Shown here piece after piece: positions 8,034 through 17,173 of a stretch of DNA of 64,000 bases. Source of the stretch: JAFGXF01 sp963732595 (lineage in GTDB: Bacteria; Chloroflexota; Anaerolineae; Anaerolineales; Anaerolineaceae); NCBI GenBank assembly GCA_963732595.1, contig CAVSZZ010000001.1, positions 376,043 through 440,042 on the forward strand, given 5' to 3'. Under the pieces are notes generated by a model. That model was given only the letters and a program-made list of their open reading frames with translations. It was not told where the DNA came from and did not search any database. The position numbers were made by a program, and so were the translations under genes. Every line of letters starts with the position of its first letter. Position 1 is the stretch's first letter.

Positions 8034-8744
8034 TCACCTGCTTCGCCGGCCGGCTACGATCTCCAGGGCACGCAGCCAGGCATCCGCTTCCTCTCCCAGG
8101 CCTTCGTCCACGAAGCGGTAATCGCTCTTACGGATGATCTCTTCCAGGTCCTGGTGGATGACGGTGTACTTTTGCAGGTGGATCCCGACCAGCGTTTCGC
8201 AAAATTGCGCATCATGCGAAGCTTTCATGACCCCGCGCAGGTGTGGCATGCACAACCCATCCGATGCCCGGATGGCGGTCAGCATCGGCTGTCTGGCGGC
8301 CTTCCCGGCAACGGATTCTGCGATGATCTTTTGGATGTCTGCCTGCTGATGGCAGGCCGGGCAGTGTCCCCTGGGAGTAATGCTGCGGATGATGCGATCC
8401 ATCCACGTCACCCGCCTGATCGGCACCACCCCCGGGCCTTTCTCCCAATCCGTGGTGGTTATACCAGACTCCTTCTTCAACTGGCGCATAACATTGATGA
8501 GCACATCCTTGTAGATGATCGCCAGGCCCAGCCGGTAAGGCCTCTTTTGGGTGGCTGCCAGCCAGCCGTGCTCCGCGCAGAAGCCCAGGTTGCCCCGCAG
8601 CGTCTTCCGTAAATCGATGTCATTGACGCTCTCATAGAACAGATTATCAAGGTAGCGCTTGACGTAGGCCTGCTCCTGGCGGCAAGCCGGGCAGCCGGAT
8701 TCCCCGCAGGCTTCGATGAAATCATGGGCAGTCGAACTCAGCAT
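8034..8744 (-). CDS. Cys/His-rich protein of unknown function (DUF6062-like)
   Basis: A 236-residue soluble protein with three Cys/His modules in order: CPACRQEQ near residue 18, GFCAEHGW near 54 and GHCPACHQQ near 126, then LCMPHLRG near 169. This CPxC then CxxH alternation suggests two structural zinc or other metal sites. I recognise the pattern from uncharacterised proteins common in Anaerolineae (DUF6062-like); no function is known to me. It lies upstream of the selenoprotein candidate on the same strand, separated by about 115 bases, so co-transcription is possible but not shown. Confidence 0.6.
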   Translation of the reverse strand: MLSSTAHDFIEACGESGCPACRQEQAYVKRYLDNLFYESVNDIDLRKTLRGNLGFCAEHGWLAATQKRPYRLGLAIIYKDVLINVMRQLKKESGITTTDWEKGPGVVPIRRVTWMDRIIRSITPRGHCPACHQQADIQKIIAESVAGKAARQPMLTAIRASDGLCMPHLRGVMKASHDAQFCETLVGIHLQKYTVIHQDLEEIIRKSDYRFVDEGLGEEADAWLRALEIVAGRRSR

Positions 8745-8873
8745 CCTTTATTCCCTCTACCGGTAATTATACTGAAAATGAACCCTTCCGGGTAAAACCC
8801 ACCCGATCCGGATCCTGGATGCGCGAATGCTTATGACCGCGCCTTGTGGAGATATTGTTGCTTATTGATTGTC

Positions 8874-9557
8874 TTATAGTTTTAAACGGTAACCCACGCC
8901 AGGTTCCGTATGGATGTAAGTCGGTCGTGAAGGATCAGGTTCCAGCTTGTGACGCAGATTACTGATGTTTACCCGCAGGATATGCAAATCGTCGTAACCT
9001 TCCCCCCATACCTGGCGCAGGATTTGACGGTTGGTGATCACCTTGCCTGCGTTCATAACCAAAGCCCGCAGGATATCATATTCGGTTGGCGTGAGTTGTA
9101 CTTCCTTGTCTTCCAACATGACAAGACGGTTCGCAAGGTCAACTACCAGGTTACTGACTTTAAAAACCGGTTCAGCTGAATTTACCGTCTGGCGTCTTAA
9201 TACCGTGCGTATTCTGGCGAGCAGTTCACCCACACCAAATGGTTTGGTCAGATAATCATCCGCGCCTGCATCCAGAGCAGCGATTTTATCCACCTCCTGA
9301 TCACGGACCGAGAGAATAATGACGGGCACCTGGGACCATTCGCGCAAGCGGCGTGTGACTTCCACGCCATCCATGTCAGGCAGCCCCAGGTCAAGGATTA
9401 CGAGGTCAGGACGCTCTCGAATGAGAGCTTGTAATGCATCCTGGCCATTACCCACTTCACTGACAACAAAGCCTTGACCATTTAATGCCACCCGCAAGAA
9501 TCTCTGAATGGAGATTTCATCATCAACTACCAGAACCCGCAAACCATCCTTAGTCAC
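8874..9557 (-). CDS. kdpE: KdpE response regulator
   Basis: A 227-residue OmpR-family regulator. The receiver domain (1-120) has the phosphoacceptor Asp in LVILDLGLPDMDG and Lys in LTKPFG. The C-terminal winged helix (130-227) includes VQLTPTEYDILRAL and YIHTEPGVGYRLKL. It overlaps the kdpD stop by four bases, so translation is coupled. In the known system, KdpD phosphorylates KdpE under K+ limitation or osmotic stress, and KdpE then activates the kdpFABC promoter. Here it is the last gene of the operon it should control. Confidence 0.95.
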   Translation of the reverse strand: MTKDGLRVLVVDDEISIQRFLRVALNGQGFVVSEVGNGQDALQALIRERPDLVILDLGLPDMDGVEVTRRLREWSQVPVIILSVRDQEVDKIAALDAGADDYLTKPFGVGELLARIRTVLRRQTVNSAEPVFKVSNLVVDLANRLVMLEDKEVQLTPTEYDILRALVMNAGKVITNRQILRQVWGEGYDDLHILRVNISNLRHKLEPDPSRPTYIHTEPGVGYRLKL

Positions 9558-12214
9558 ACCTTTTTATCCTTGTGCAGGGTCACCCTGATAATTGTACCGC
9601 CCTCGGGACGATTCAGCGCCCGGATTGTACCCCCATGCGCTTCGACAATTCCCTTACAGATCGCCAGCCCCAGACCGGTTCCATTGACACTTTCAGGTCG
9701 TTGGACCCGGTAAAATTTATCGAATACTTTCTCCAAATCCCCAGGGGGAATACCGATCCCGTGGTCACAGATATCGATATCGACTGTGGCGGGTGTCTGG
9801 ATTATTTTGACTTCAATGGGAGTACCGGCCGGTGAATATTTGATCGCATTATCCAAAAGATTGATCAAGGCATGATCGAAAAGAGCGGAATCCATCGAAA
9901 CAAGTTCCAGATCCTGGGGAACTTCCACCCTGACAGGCCTTTTTCCCAGACGTGCTTCCATATGCTCAAGGGTGGTGCCAATGACATCCTGAATATCACA
10001 AGGTTCCAAGCGCAGATGGATTGCGCCAGCTTCGAGTCGTGTCATATTCAGTAGATTACCAACCAATCGATTCAATCGCTCGGCTTCTTCAGAGGCGGTA
10101 TCGAGCAGACTGGTGCGATCTTTCCGACTGATGTTCAGCGATTTCTCGCGTAAACTGCTTAAAGCTCCGGTGATGCTGACCAGAGGTGTTCGCAGATCGT
10201 GAGAGATGGAATTGAGCAAGGCAGTCTGCAATTTTTCCGTTACCTGCAACAGCTCTGCTTTTCGAGCTTGTTCCGCCAGTTTGGCCCGCTCAATTGCCAG
10301 GGCAGCCTGGTTGGCAAACGCATTGAATATCTGGCGCTGCTCCGGGGTGAATGGTGTAAGTTGGATCTTGGGATGTATCCCGAGAACCCCGATCCGTCCG
10401 CTATCTGTTTTAAGGGGCTGGCAGTGTAACGATGCTGCCGGCAGGGTATCGGTTCCCAAACCGGCTGTCTGACCGTGTTCGAAAGCCCAGGTAGCCACCG
10501 CAATTTCATTCGAATCGGGATGATAATCCTGAGTACTGGTGTATGCGCGCAGCAGACCATTTTCCGGTAAAAAAACGGCGACAGAACAATCAAAGGCCTG
10601 TCCGATATGGGTGGTGATGATCTCAGCTACCTGGTGGAGATCTGTGGCTGAGGTTAAATCATGACCAAGGCTGTAAAGCGTGGATGTCAGCACTTCACGC
10701 TGGATAGCAGCATCGGCTTGTTCACGTGTGCGTGCGGTCAACGTACTGACCACCAGGCTGACGACGAAGAAACCGATAAAGGTTACTAAATATTGTGCAT
10801 CACTTACTGCAAGTGTATAGTATGGGGGAATCAGAAAAAAATCAAAGGCAAGTACGCCCAATATTGATGTTAATAATGCCGGCCCACGACCCAGTAAGAT
10901 GGCAGCGATCACCGTACAAGCCAGATACAACATGACCAGATTGGTTGGCTCCAGGGCCCCTTGGACCAGCATCCCAAGCAGGGTGGCAATGGCCACCAAT
11001 CCCACACTCAAGAAATACCTGCCGATTGGACGATGTGGCCGCCATTCTGAAGGAAGGAACGATTGCTTTACATCCGTCGAGGAATTGATGACATAAACAT
11101 CAATATCCCCACTGGAATAAATCAATTTATCAACGATGGATCCGGAAAAGAATTCCCTTAAACGCGAATGGATGGGCTTGCCAACGATGATCTTGGTAAC
11201 ATTATGTTTTCTGGCATAAGCCAGGACCGATTCAGGAATAGAACGACCGGTTAATCTGCGGGTGCGCGCTCCCAGATCCTCAGCCAGTTGCATGGCTGTA
11301 TCGATCCGTTCACGATTGATCGGATTGAGTTCAGGTCTGGAGGCACTTTCCACATAGACAGCAAACCATTCAGCACCGATTTCATCTGCCAGCCGGCGGG
11401 TGGTGCGGATCAATTTCTCGGCCAACGGGTTGGGACTGATGCATACCAGGAGACGATCCGTCGCAGGCCATGGACCCGTAATAGCGCGCGTATGCATATA
11501 GGCGCGCATCTGGTCATCCACACGCTCAGCTGCCCGCCGAAGGGACATCTCGCGTAAAGCAGAGAGGTTACCCTTGCGGAAGAATTTCTGAATGGCTCGT
11601 GCTGCCTGGTCGGGTACGTACACTTTGCCTTCCTTAAGGCGCGCGAGCAATTCATCGGGTGGTAGATCAATCACTTCGATTTCAGAGGCTTCATCAATCA
11701 CGCGATCCGGGACGGTCTCGCTCACCACCACTCCGGTCACCTGAGCCACAACATCGTTGAGACTCTCAAGATGCTGGATATTAAGCGTCGTGTAGACGTC
11801 GATCCCGGCAGCCAGTATCTCCTCCACATCCAGGTAACGTTTGGGATGCCGGGATCCGGGTGCATTGGTATGAGGAAGTTCATCCACCAGCACCAAAGCC
11901 GGGCGGCGGTTGAGAACCGAGTCCACATCAAATTCAGTCAACTTGACGCCATGATATTCCCACTGGTGCCGTGCCAGGATCTCAAGCCCTTGTAAAAAGG
12001 CTTCAGTTTCCACCCTGCCATGAGTTTCCACAAACCCAACGACCACATCCACACCCTGTTTTTGTCGCTGGTGGGCAGCCTCGAGCATTGCATAGGTCTT
12101 ACCAACCCCAGCAGCGTAACCCATGAAAATCTTGAGTTGGCCCCGGGTGGTTTCATCCACCCGGATACGCTGCAATAACTCATCAGGATCGGGGCGCTTT
12201 TGCATACCTGTCAT
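9554..12214 (-). CDS. kdpD: KdpD sensor histidine kinase
   Basis: An 886-residue full-length KdpD. In order: KdpD N-terminal domain with Walker A GYAAGVGKT (residues 32-40) and DELPHTNAPGSRHPKR; universal-stress-type domain (about 250-370); four closely spaced membrane segments (DUF4118, about 395-500); a GAF domain (about 520-640); HisKA with SISHDLRTPL as phosphoacceptor site; and HATPase_c with NLLDNAIKY and GTGLGLAI. It senses low K+ or turgor and phosphorylates KdpE. It starts with an ATGA-type overlap on kdpC. Confidence 0.95.
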   Translation of the reverse strand: MTGMQKRPDPDELLQRIRVDETTRGQLKIFMGYAAGVGKTYAMLEAAHQRQKQGVDVVVGFVETHGRVETEAFLQGLEILARHQWEYHGVKLTEFDVDSVLNRRPALVLVDELPHTNAPGSRHPKRYLDVEEILAAGIDVYTTLNIQHLESLNDVVAQVTGVVVSETVPDRVIDEASEIEVIDLPPDELLARLKEGKVYVPDQAARAIQKFFRKGNLSALREMSLRRAAERVDDQMRAYMHTRAITGPWPATDRLLVCISPNPLAEKLIRTTRRLADEIGAEWFAVYVESASRPELNPINRERIDTAMQLAEDLGARTRRLTGRSIPESVLAYARKHNVTKIIVGKPIHSRLREFFSGSIVDKLIYSSGDIDVYVINSSTDVKQSFLPSEWRPHRPIGRYFLSVGLVAIATLLGMLVQGALEPTNLVMLYLACTVIAAILLGRGPALLTSILGVLAFDFFLIPPYYTLAVSDAQYLVTFIGFFVVSLVVSTLTARTREQADAAIQREVLTSTLYSLGHDLTSATDLHQVAEIITTHIGQAFDCSVAVFLPENGLLRAYTSTQDYHPDSNEIAVATWAFEHGQTAGLGTDTLPAASLHCQPLKTDSGRIGVLGIHPKIQLTPFTPEQRQIFNAFANQAALAIERAKLAEQARKAELLQVTEKLQTALLNSISHDLRTPLVSITGALSSLREKSLNISRKDRTSLLDTASEEAERLNRLVGNLLNMTRLEAGAIHLRLEPCDIQDVIGTTLEHMEARLGKRPVRVEVPQDLELVSMDSALFDHALINLLDNAIKYSPAGTPIEVKIIQTPATVDIDICDHGIGIPPGDLEKVFDKFYRVQRPESVNGTGLGLAICKGIVEAHGGTIRALNRPEGGTIIRVTLHKDKKV

Positions 12215-12801
12215 TGTAAACCATCCAGGGCAATGTTTAATAGTAATACATTGACCCGCGGTTCTCCCAGAAAGCCAAATTGGCGCGGTTCCATATGACG
12301 ATTGACCAGTTCGATCACTTCCAGCTCACTCAACCCACGGACACGCGCCACACGTGGTACTTGATAATAGGCTGCCTGCAGGCTGATATGCGGGTCCAGG
12401 CCGGATGCAGAAGAAGTAAGCAGGTCCACCGGAATTGAGAGAGGATTGTCCGGATCCGAAGCCTGTATTACAGCGACTCGGTGTTGCAGCAGCTCGATAA
12501 GGGATGGGGAAAGCGGCCCCAGGTTGGAACCGGAAGAACCGGTCAAGTTAAGCGGATCATAAGCATTATATGGTGAGCCGGATGTCGCGGATGGTCGTCC
12601 CCAAAAGTATTGTGACCCCGTAAAATTCTGCCCAATCAGTCTGGAACCGCGCATCACAGTATTCACCTCGATCAAACTGCCATTTGCTTGATATGGAAAA
12701 ACCACCTGGGCAATGACTGTTACCAATAAAGGATAAAGGACCCCCGTCAGAAAAGTGAGTAAACCAAAAATACTTAAAGCGGGGCGGAGTTGACGGATCA
12801 T
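12211..12801 (-). CDS. kdpC: KdpC, K+-transporting ATPase subunit C
   Basis: A 196-residue protein with one N-terminal membrane helix (LRPALSIFGLLTFLTGVLYPL) and a periplasmic domain containing RGSRLIGQNF, YFWGRPSAT, the SGLDPHISLQAA signature and VNVLLLNIALD at the C-terminus, all typical of KdpC. KdpC stabilises the KdpFABC complex and raises ATP affinity. Its start ATG overlaps the stop of a small membrane gene at 12798, not kdpB as in most operons. Confidence 0.95.
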   Translation of the reverse strand: MIRQLRPALSIFGLLTFLTGVLYPLLVTVIAQVVFPYQANGSLIEVNTVMRGSRLIGQNFTGSQYFWGRPSATSGSPYNAYDPLNLTGSSGSNLGPLSPSLIELLQHRVAVIQASDPDNPLSIPVDLLTSSASGLDPHISLQAAYYQVPRVARVRGLSELEVIELVNRHMEPRQFGFLGEPRVNVLLLNIALDGLQ

Positions 12802-12968
12802 GACCTAAAAAATCCAGAATTGATCAATAGAAACCAGACGATCGAAAATAAAAAAAGCCACGGGCACCAATCAACCGGAATGTTGAAGGTGCGGGGTGTG
12901 ACATCACAAATAAACAGAAATATGGTCGATGCATAGCCAATCGATCTCCAGATCTGGCGCTTCTTCAT
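12798..12968 (-). CDS. Undescribed 56-aa membrane peptide between kdpB and kdpC
   Basis: ATG 12968 to TGA 12798, with strong AGGAGGT ribosome site overlapping the kdpB stop codon and an ATGA overlap with kdpC. The product starts MKKRQIWRSIGYASTIFLF and contains two hydrophobic stretches (about residues 10-22 and 36-54, the latter WCPWLFLFSIVWFLLIN) with a positively charged N-terminus. It is too short for most gene callers. It is not KdpF, which is present elsewhere in this operon. Placement and translational coupling suggest an accessory subunit or assembly factor of the Kdp pump; that is inference. Confidence 0.65.
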   Translation of the reverse strand: MKKRQIWRSIGYASTIFLFICDVTPRTFNIPVDWCPWLFLFSIVWFLLINSGFFRS

Positions 12969-12979
12969 TAACTGACCTC

Positions 12980-15082
12980 CTATACAAACCGAATAAAAAC
13001 CAGCAACATATCGATGATTTTGATGCCGATGAATGGTGCGATCAAACCACCCAGGCCATATACCAGCAGATTCTCGCGCAGGAGCTGCTGGGCAGGTTTG
13101 GGATGGTATGGAACACCATGCAAAGCCAGTGGAATTAATGCGACGATAATCAATGCATTGAAAATCACCGCAGACAGGATTGCGCTCTGGGGAGTTGCCA
13201 GGTGCATGAAATTCATTGCAGCCAAAGCCGGATAAGTCGATGCGAAAGCTGCCGGGATGATGGCAAAATATTTACTGACGTCATTGGCGAGGCTGAATGT
13301 GGTCAATGCACCACGCGTCATCAGCAATTGTTTTCCGATCTCCACAATGTCTATCAGTTTCGTCGGGTTGCTGTCCAGATCCACCATGTTTGCAGCTTCC
13401 CGCGCCGGTTGGGTGCCGGTATTCATGGCAACTGCCACATCCGCCTGAGCCAGTGCGGGAGCATCGTTGGTACCGTCACCTGTCATGGCAACCAGTCGAC
13501 CGCCGGCCTGGTATTCCCGGATGAGCTTTAGTTTGGTTTCAGGAGTTGCCTGAGCCAGGAAATCATCCACTCCGGCTTCAGCGGATATGGCAGCCGCAGT
13601 GATCGGATTATCCCCGGTAATCATCACCGTTTTAATCCCCATCTTGCGCAGCTGGGTGAAACGCTCTTTAATCCCACCTTTGACGATATCTTTAAGATGG
13701 ATCACTCCGAGAGCCAATCCGTCCCGGGCGACGACAAGCGGTGTGCCACCAGTGCTGGCAATCGCTTCCACCATCTGACCAAGTTCATCAGGAGGGTTAT
13801 TACCATCCGATTGGATCAATGCCAGGATGGTATCTGGCGCACCCTTGCGAATCTTTACACCGTCAAAATCCACACCAGACATGCGCGTCTGGGCGGTAAA
13901 CGGAATAAAATGCATACCGCCCGGTGCCTTCTGGCTGACCCCCATCACCTGCCCGCGCAAGCCATACTTTTCCTTGGCCAATACGACAATCGAGCGTCCT
14001 TCGGGAGTTTCGTCCACCAACGAAGCCAGTTGGGCTGCCTCTGCCAGCTCGCGTGGATCCACACCACCGACCGGGATAAACGCCACCGCCTGGCGGTTTC
14101 CAAGCGTAATCGTCCCGGTTTTATCCAGCAGCAGAACATCCACATCCCCGGCTGCCTCCACCGCACGACCAGACATTGCAATGACATTATGCTGTATCAA
14201 CCGGTCCATACCAGCGATGCCAATAGCTGATAACAATCCACCGATGGTCGTCGGGATCAGGCAAATAAGCAGAGCCACCAACACCGTAATGGTGATGGGT
14301 GTCCCCTGTCCAGCTGCCGAGACACTGAATTGGGAAAAAGGGAACAGCGTGACGCAGACAACCAGGAACAAGATCGTGAAACTGGAGAGCAGGATGCTTA
14401 AGGCGATCTCATTGGGCGTTTTTTGCCGCCTGGCGCCCTCGACCATCGATATCATCTGGTCCAGGAAACCCTGGCCGGGGTTGGTACTGACACGAACGAT
14501 CAACCAGTCAGACAACAAGTGGGTGCCGCCGGTAACAGCCGAGCGGTCCCCTCCGGATTCACGCACGACGGGAGCAGATTCCCCGGTCACGGCGCTTTCA
14601 TCCACCGAAGCGATGCCATATACGATTTCACCATCCGCTGGCAGTATGTCTCCGGCTTCGACCAGATAGAGATCGTTTTTTCGTAACGTGGAGGAAGAAA
14701 CAAGTGCGACGTGCTGACGGGCAGTTTCCAGGTTTTCGATTTGCCTGCGCAGGTATTTGGCAGGAGTATCCTGGCGGGCTCTGCGCAAAGACTCAGCCTG
14801 GGCTTTGCCACGCCCTTCTGCCAGCGCTTCCGAGAAATTTGCGAACAGGAGGGTGATCCACAGCCAGAGCGTAATCGCACCGGTGAAACCAGCCATGACC
14901 TCACTCCCTTCGACCAATTCCTGAACCCATAACAAGGTGGTCAAGAGGCTGCCAACTTCAACTACAAACATGACCGGATTGCGGACTTGCCTCCGGGGAT
15001 CAAGCTTGAGAAATGCATCAAGCATTGCCCTGCGGTAAATTTTCAGGCGTCGGGCGATCGATTGAGGATCGTTCATCATCAT
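12980..15082 (-). CDS. kdpB: KdpB, K+-transporting P-type ATPase catalytic subunit
   Basis: A 700-residue P-type ATPase. The phosphorylated Asp is in LLLDKTGTIT (near residue 320), the actuator loop has AVTGESAPV, the hinge MVTGDGTNDAPAL-type segment reads MTGDGTNDAPALAQADV, and several membrane helices match KdpB. It couples ATP hydrolysis to K+ import through KdpA. It lies seven bases after kdpA. Full length and no missing catalytic residues. Confidence 0.96.
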   Translation of the reverse strand: MMMNDPQSIARRLKIYRRAMLDAFLKLDPRRQVRNPVMFVVEVGSLLTTLLWVQELVEGSEVMAGFTGAITLWLWITLLFANFSEALAEGRGKAQAESLRRARQDTPAKYLRRQIENLETARQHVALVSSSTLRKNDLYLVEAGDILPADGEIVYGIASVDESAVTGESAPVVRESGGDRSAVTGGTHLLSDWLIVRVSTNPGQGFLDQMISMVEGARRQKTPNEIALSILLSSFTILFLVVCVTLFPFSQFSVSAAGQGTPITITVLVALLICLIPTTIGGLLSAIGIAGMDRLIQHNVIAMSGRAVEAAGDVDVLLLDKTGTITLGNRQAVAFIPVGGVDPRELAEAAQLASLVDETPEGRSIVVLAKEKYGLRGQVMGVSQKAPGGMHFIPFTAQTRMSGVDFDGVKIRKGAPDTILALIQSDGNNPPDELGQMVEAIASTGGTPLVVARDGLALGVIHLKDIVKGGIKERFTQLRKMGIKTVMITGDNPITAAAISAEAGVDDFLAQATPETKLKLIREYQAGGRLVAMTGDGTNDAPALAQADVAVAMNTGTQPAREAANMVDLDSNPTKLIDIVEIGKQLLMTRGALTTFSLANDVSKYFAIIPAAFASTYPALAAMNFMHLATPQSAILSAVIFNALIIVALIPLALHGVPYHPKPAQQLLRENLLVYGLGGLIAPFIGIKIIDMLLVFIRFV

Positions 15083-15088
15083 TTTTTA

Positions 15089-16804
15089 CTACCTCCCAAG
15101 ACCTTGCATCAACTGCTGCACGATTGGACCCAGAGCTAACGCTGGCAGGAAACTGAGTGCTCCAACGATGACGATCACGCCGATCAACCAAGCCACAAAG
15201 AGCGGGGTATGGGTGGACAATGTGCCTGAACTCACCGCCACTTTCTTCTTCACTGAAAGCGATCCGGCCATTGCCAGTACCGGAATGATCAAGGCATATC
15301 GGGCGATCAACATGGCTGTGCCAAGGATTGAATTGTAGAAAGGGCTGTTCGCATCAAGCCCGGCAAAAGCCGAACCATTGTTATTGCCGGCAGAAGAAAA
15401 TGCATATAATACCTCGCTGTAACCTTGGGGACCGGGGTTGAATATCCCCGCCCGTCCTGCCGGAACAATCAAGGCGGTGGCTGTGCCGAGTAAAACTGTT
15501 AGAGCAGGGATCAGAACGATCAACACCGCCATTTTCATCTCGAAGATTTCGATCTTTTTACCAAGGTATTCAGGTGTTCTTCCAACCATCAAGCCAGCGA
15601 CAAAGACGGCAATAAAAATAAAAGCTAGCATTCCATACAAACCGGAACCGACCCCGCCAAAGATCACCTCACCCATTTGCATCAACCACATTGGCACCAT
15701 CCCACCAATCGGAGTATAAGAATCAAGCATAGAATTCACCGAGCCATTCGATGCAGCCGTGGTAACAGTCGACCATAAAGCTGAATTGGCAATACCGAAG
15801 CGCACATCCTTTCCTTCCAGATTGCCCTGTGACTGGTCGATGCCCAGTGAAGTAAACATCGGATTTCCCTGAGATTCTGCCCAAATCGTGATGCCCCCCA
15901 TTACCACCAGCACCAGGGTCATCGCGATAAGGATCACCCACCCCTGGCGAGTATCACCCACCATCTTCCCATAGGTATAAGTCAGCGCTGCAGGAATGAG
16001 CAGGATGGCCAACATTTCCAGGAAATTGGACAACGGGGTGGGATTCTCGAAAGGGTGCGCGGAGTTAACATTAAAGTAACCGCCACCATTCGTTCCCAAT
16101 TGTTTGATCGCAACTTGCGAAGCTGCCGGTCCCAGCGGCAAAACCTGGGTGTCCAAAGTTGAAGCCTGATCCAAAACATTGATAACCGGGTAGGTCTTGA
16201 ATGACTGAACCACACCCTGCGACACCAGGGCAATTGCCAGGATAATCGATAGTGGCAGAAGGATATGCAGAATCGTGCGGGTCAAATCCACCCAAAAATT
16301 ACCAATCTTACGGGTTGTATGCCGGGAAATCCCCCGGATAAGCCCGACCATGACCGCCATTCCTGTAGCAGCTGACAAAAAATTCTGTACAGTCAGACCA
16401 AGTATTTGGGTGAGCGGGCTCAGTGTCGTTTCACCTCCATAACTCTGCCAGTTGGTATTCGAGGTAAAACTGGCAGCTATGTTGAAAGCCAGATCGGGTG
16501 AAACCTCTCCAAGTGCCTGCGGATTGAGAGGGAGGTGGTTTTGAAATCGCAGCAAAATGTAGAGAAAAGCTAAACCAATCAGATTGAAGATTAACAATGC
16601 CCCCGCATACGTTTTCCATCCCATCTCATCACCGTGCTTTATTCCAGCAAGACGATATAGTAATCGCTCAATAGGCGTAATAATTGGCGAAAGCACTGTC
16701 CGCTCGCCCTGATAGACCTGTGCCATATAGAGACCAAGAGGTCGTACCAGGATTAACAGGACGAACAGATAAATGATTATTTGAAGCAAGTTGGACAGAG
16801 TCAT
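15089..16804 (-). CDS. kdpA: KdpA, K+-binding and translocating subunit
   Basis: A 571-residue membrane protein with about ten helices. Selectivity-filter-like segments of the Trk/Ktr/Kdp superfamily are seen, for example SFTSNTNWQSYGGE, QLGTNGGGYFNVNSAHPFENP and FSSAGNNNGSAFAG. I choose ATG 16804 (MTLSNLLQIIIY), which overlaps the kdpF stop, rather than the longer frame that would extend through kdpF. It provides the K+ entry path in the KdpFABC complex. Confidence 0.95.
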   Translation of the reverse strand: MTLSNLLQIIIYLFVLLILVRPLGLYMAQVYQGERTVLSPIITPIERLLYRLAGIKHGDEMGWKTYAGALLIFNLIGLAFLYILLRFQNHLPLNPQALGEVSPDLAFNIAASFTSNTNWQSYGGETTLSPLTQILGLTVQNFLSAATGMAVMVGLIRGISRHTTRKIGNFWVDLTRTILHILLPLSIILAIALVSQGVVQSFKTYPVINVLDQASTLDTQVLPLGPAASQVAIKQLGTNGGGYFNVNSAHPFENPTPLSNFLEMLAILLIPAALTYTYGKMVGDTRQGWVILIAMTLVLVVMGGITIWAESQGNPMFTSLGIDQSQGNLEGKDVRFGIANSALWSTVTTAASNGSVNSMLDSYTPIGGMVPMWLMQMGEVIFGGVGSGLYGMLAFIFIAVFVAGLMVGRTPEYLGKKIEIFEMKMAVLIVLIPALTVLLGTATALIVPAGRAGIFNPGPQGYSEVLYAFSSAGNNNGSAFAGLDANSPFYNSILGTAMLIARYALIIPVLAMAGSLSVKKKVAVSSGTLSTHTPLFVAWLIGVIVIVGALSFLPALALGPIVQQLMQGLGR

Positions 16805-16893
16805 CCAAACCACTCCGGTTTGATGAGTGATATGAACAGGTAACAAAGCAATAACAGCGCAATCACACCGGCCAGGATTACGTAACCATTCAT
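16801..16893 (-). CDS. kdpF: KdpF, small subunit of the Kdp ATPase
   Basis: A 30-residue peptide, MNGYVILAGVIALLLLCYLF then ISLIKPEWFG. One transmembrane helix followed by a short KPEWF tail is the KdpF signature. The stop TGA overlaps the kdpA ATG (ATGA). It lies just after a second micro-ORF. KdpF sits at the KdpA/KdpB interface and stabilises the complex. Confidence 0.85.
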   Translation of the reverse strand: MNGYVILAGVIALLLLCYLFISLIKPEWFG

Positions 16894-16894
16894 T

Positions 16895-16987
16895 TCAATC
16901 CTCCATCAGGTGACCGCATAGACTGAAGAACCCCCCCATGAGCAAAGAAAAACCGATCAACAGCACAACAACGAACAGGTCAGTCAT
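16895..16987 (-). CDS. Kdp operon leader micro-ORF (30 aa, one membrane helix)
   Basis: ATG 16987 with AAAAGGTGA ribosome site; the product MTDLFVVVLLIGFSLLMGGF continues FSLCGHLMED. The stop is one base before the kdpF start. Tiny proteins of this form, one hydrophobic helix ending near an LC-(x)n-D tail, precede kdpF in many bacteria and remain uncharacterised. It may be a pump subunit or a translated leader. Strength of the ribosome site and tight packing support translation. Confidence 0.6.
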   Translation of the reverse strand: MTDLFVVVLLIGFSLLMGGFFSLCGHLMED

Positions 16988-17019
16988 AATCACCTTTTCC
17001 ATCTGGAATTACTGTACAC

Positions 17020-17068
17020 TCATGCGTGTAAAATATTCAGCAAGAAAATACAAAAAAGTGTCAAGAAC
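17020..17068 (-). promoter_or_regulatory. Candidate kdp promoter with T-rich KdpE-like site
   Basis: On the minus strand the region reads GTTCTTGACACTTTTTTG (17051-17068) followed by a T/A-rich stretch. TTGACA resembles a -35 box; no good -10 at the usual spacing is visible. A T-run here resembles the T-rich KdpE target known upstream of E. coli kdpFABC. An 18-base near-copy (15 matches) lies upstream of the KimA-like gene at 19190-19207. Confidence 0.4.
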
Positions 17069-17128
17069 TAATCAAGGATTTGGGAAAAGTGATTTTTGAG
17101 GTAAAGAAAAACCTCAGGGAATACTTGA

Positions 17129-17154
17129 AATGTGCCGGTGCAAACCGGCACATT
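17129..17154 (-). terminator. Hairpin after the KimA-like gene
   Basis: Perfect 10-bp stem AATGTGCCGG / CCGGCACATT around a 6-base loop, 20 bases beyond the stop of the KimA-like gene. No long T run follows on the minus strand, so it may be a weak terminator or a 3'-end-protecting hairpin separating that gene from the kdp promoter. Confidence 0.5.
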
Positions 17155-17173
17155 CTTATTGCAGACCAAGGCT

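Noticed and set aside
13827..14669. 280-codon plus-strand frame opposite kdpB
   Set aside because: Antisense shadow of a fully supported P-type ATPase gene.
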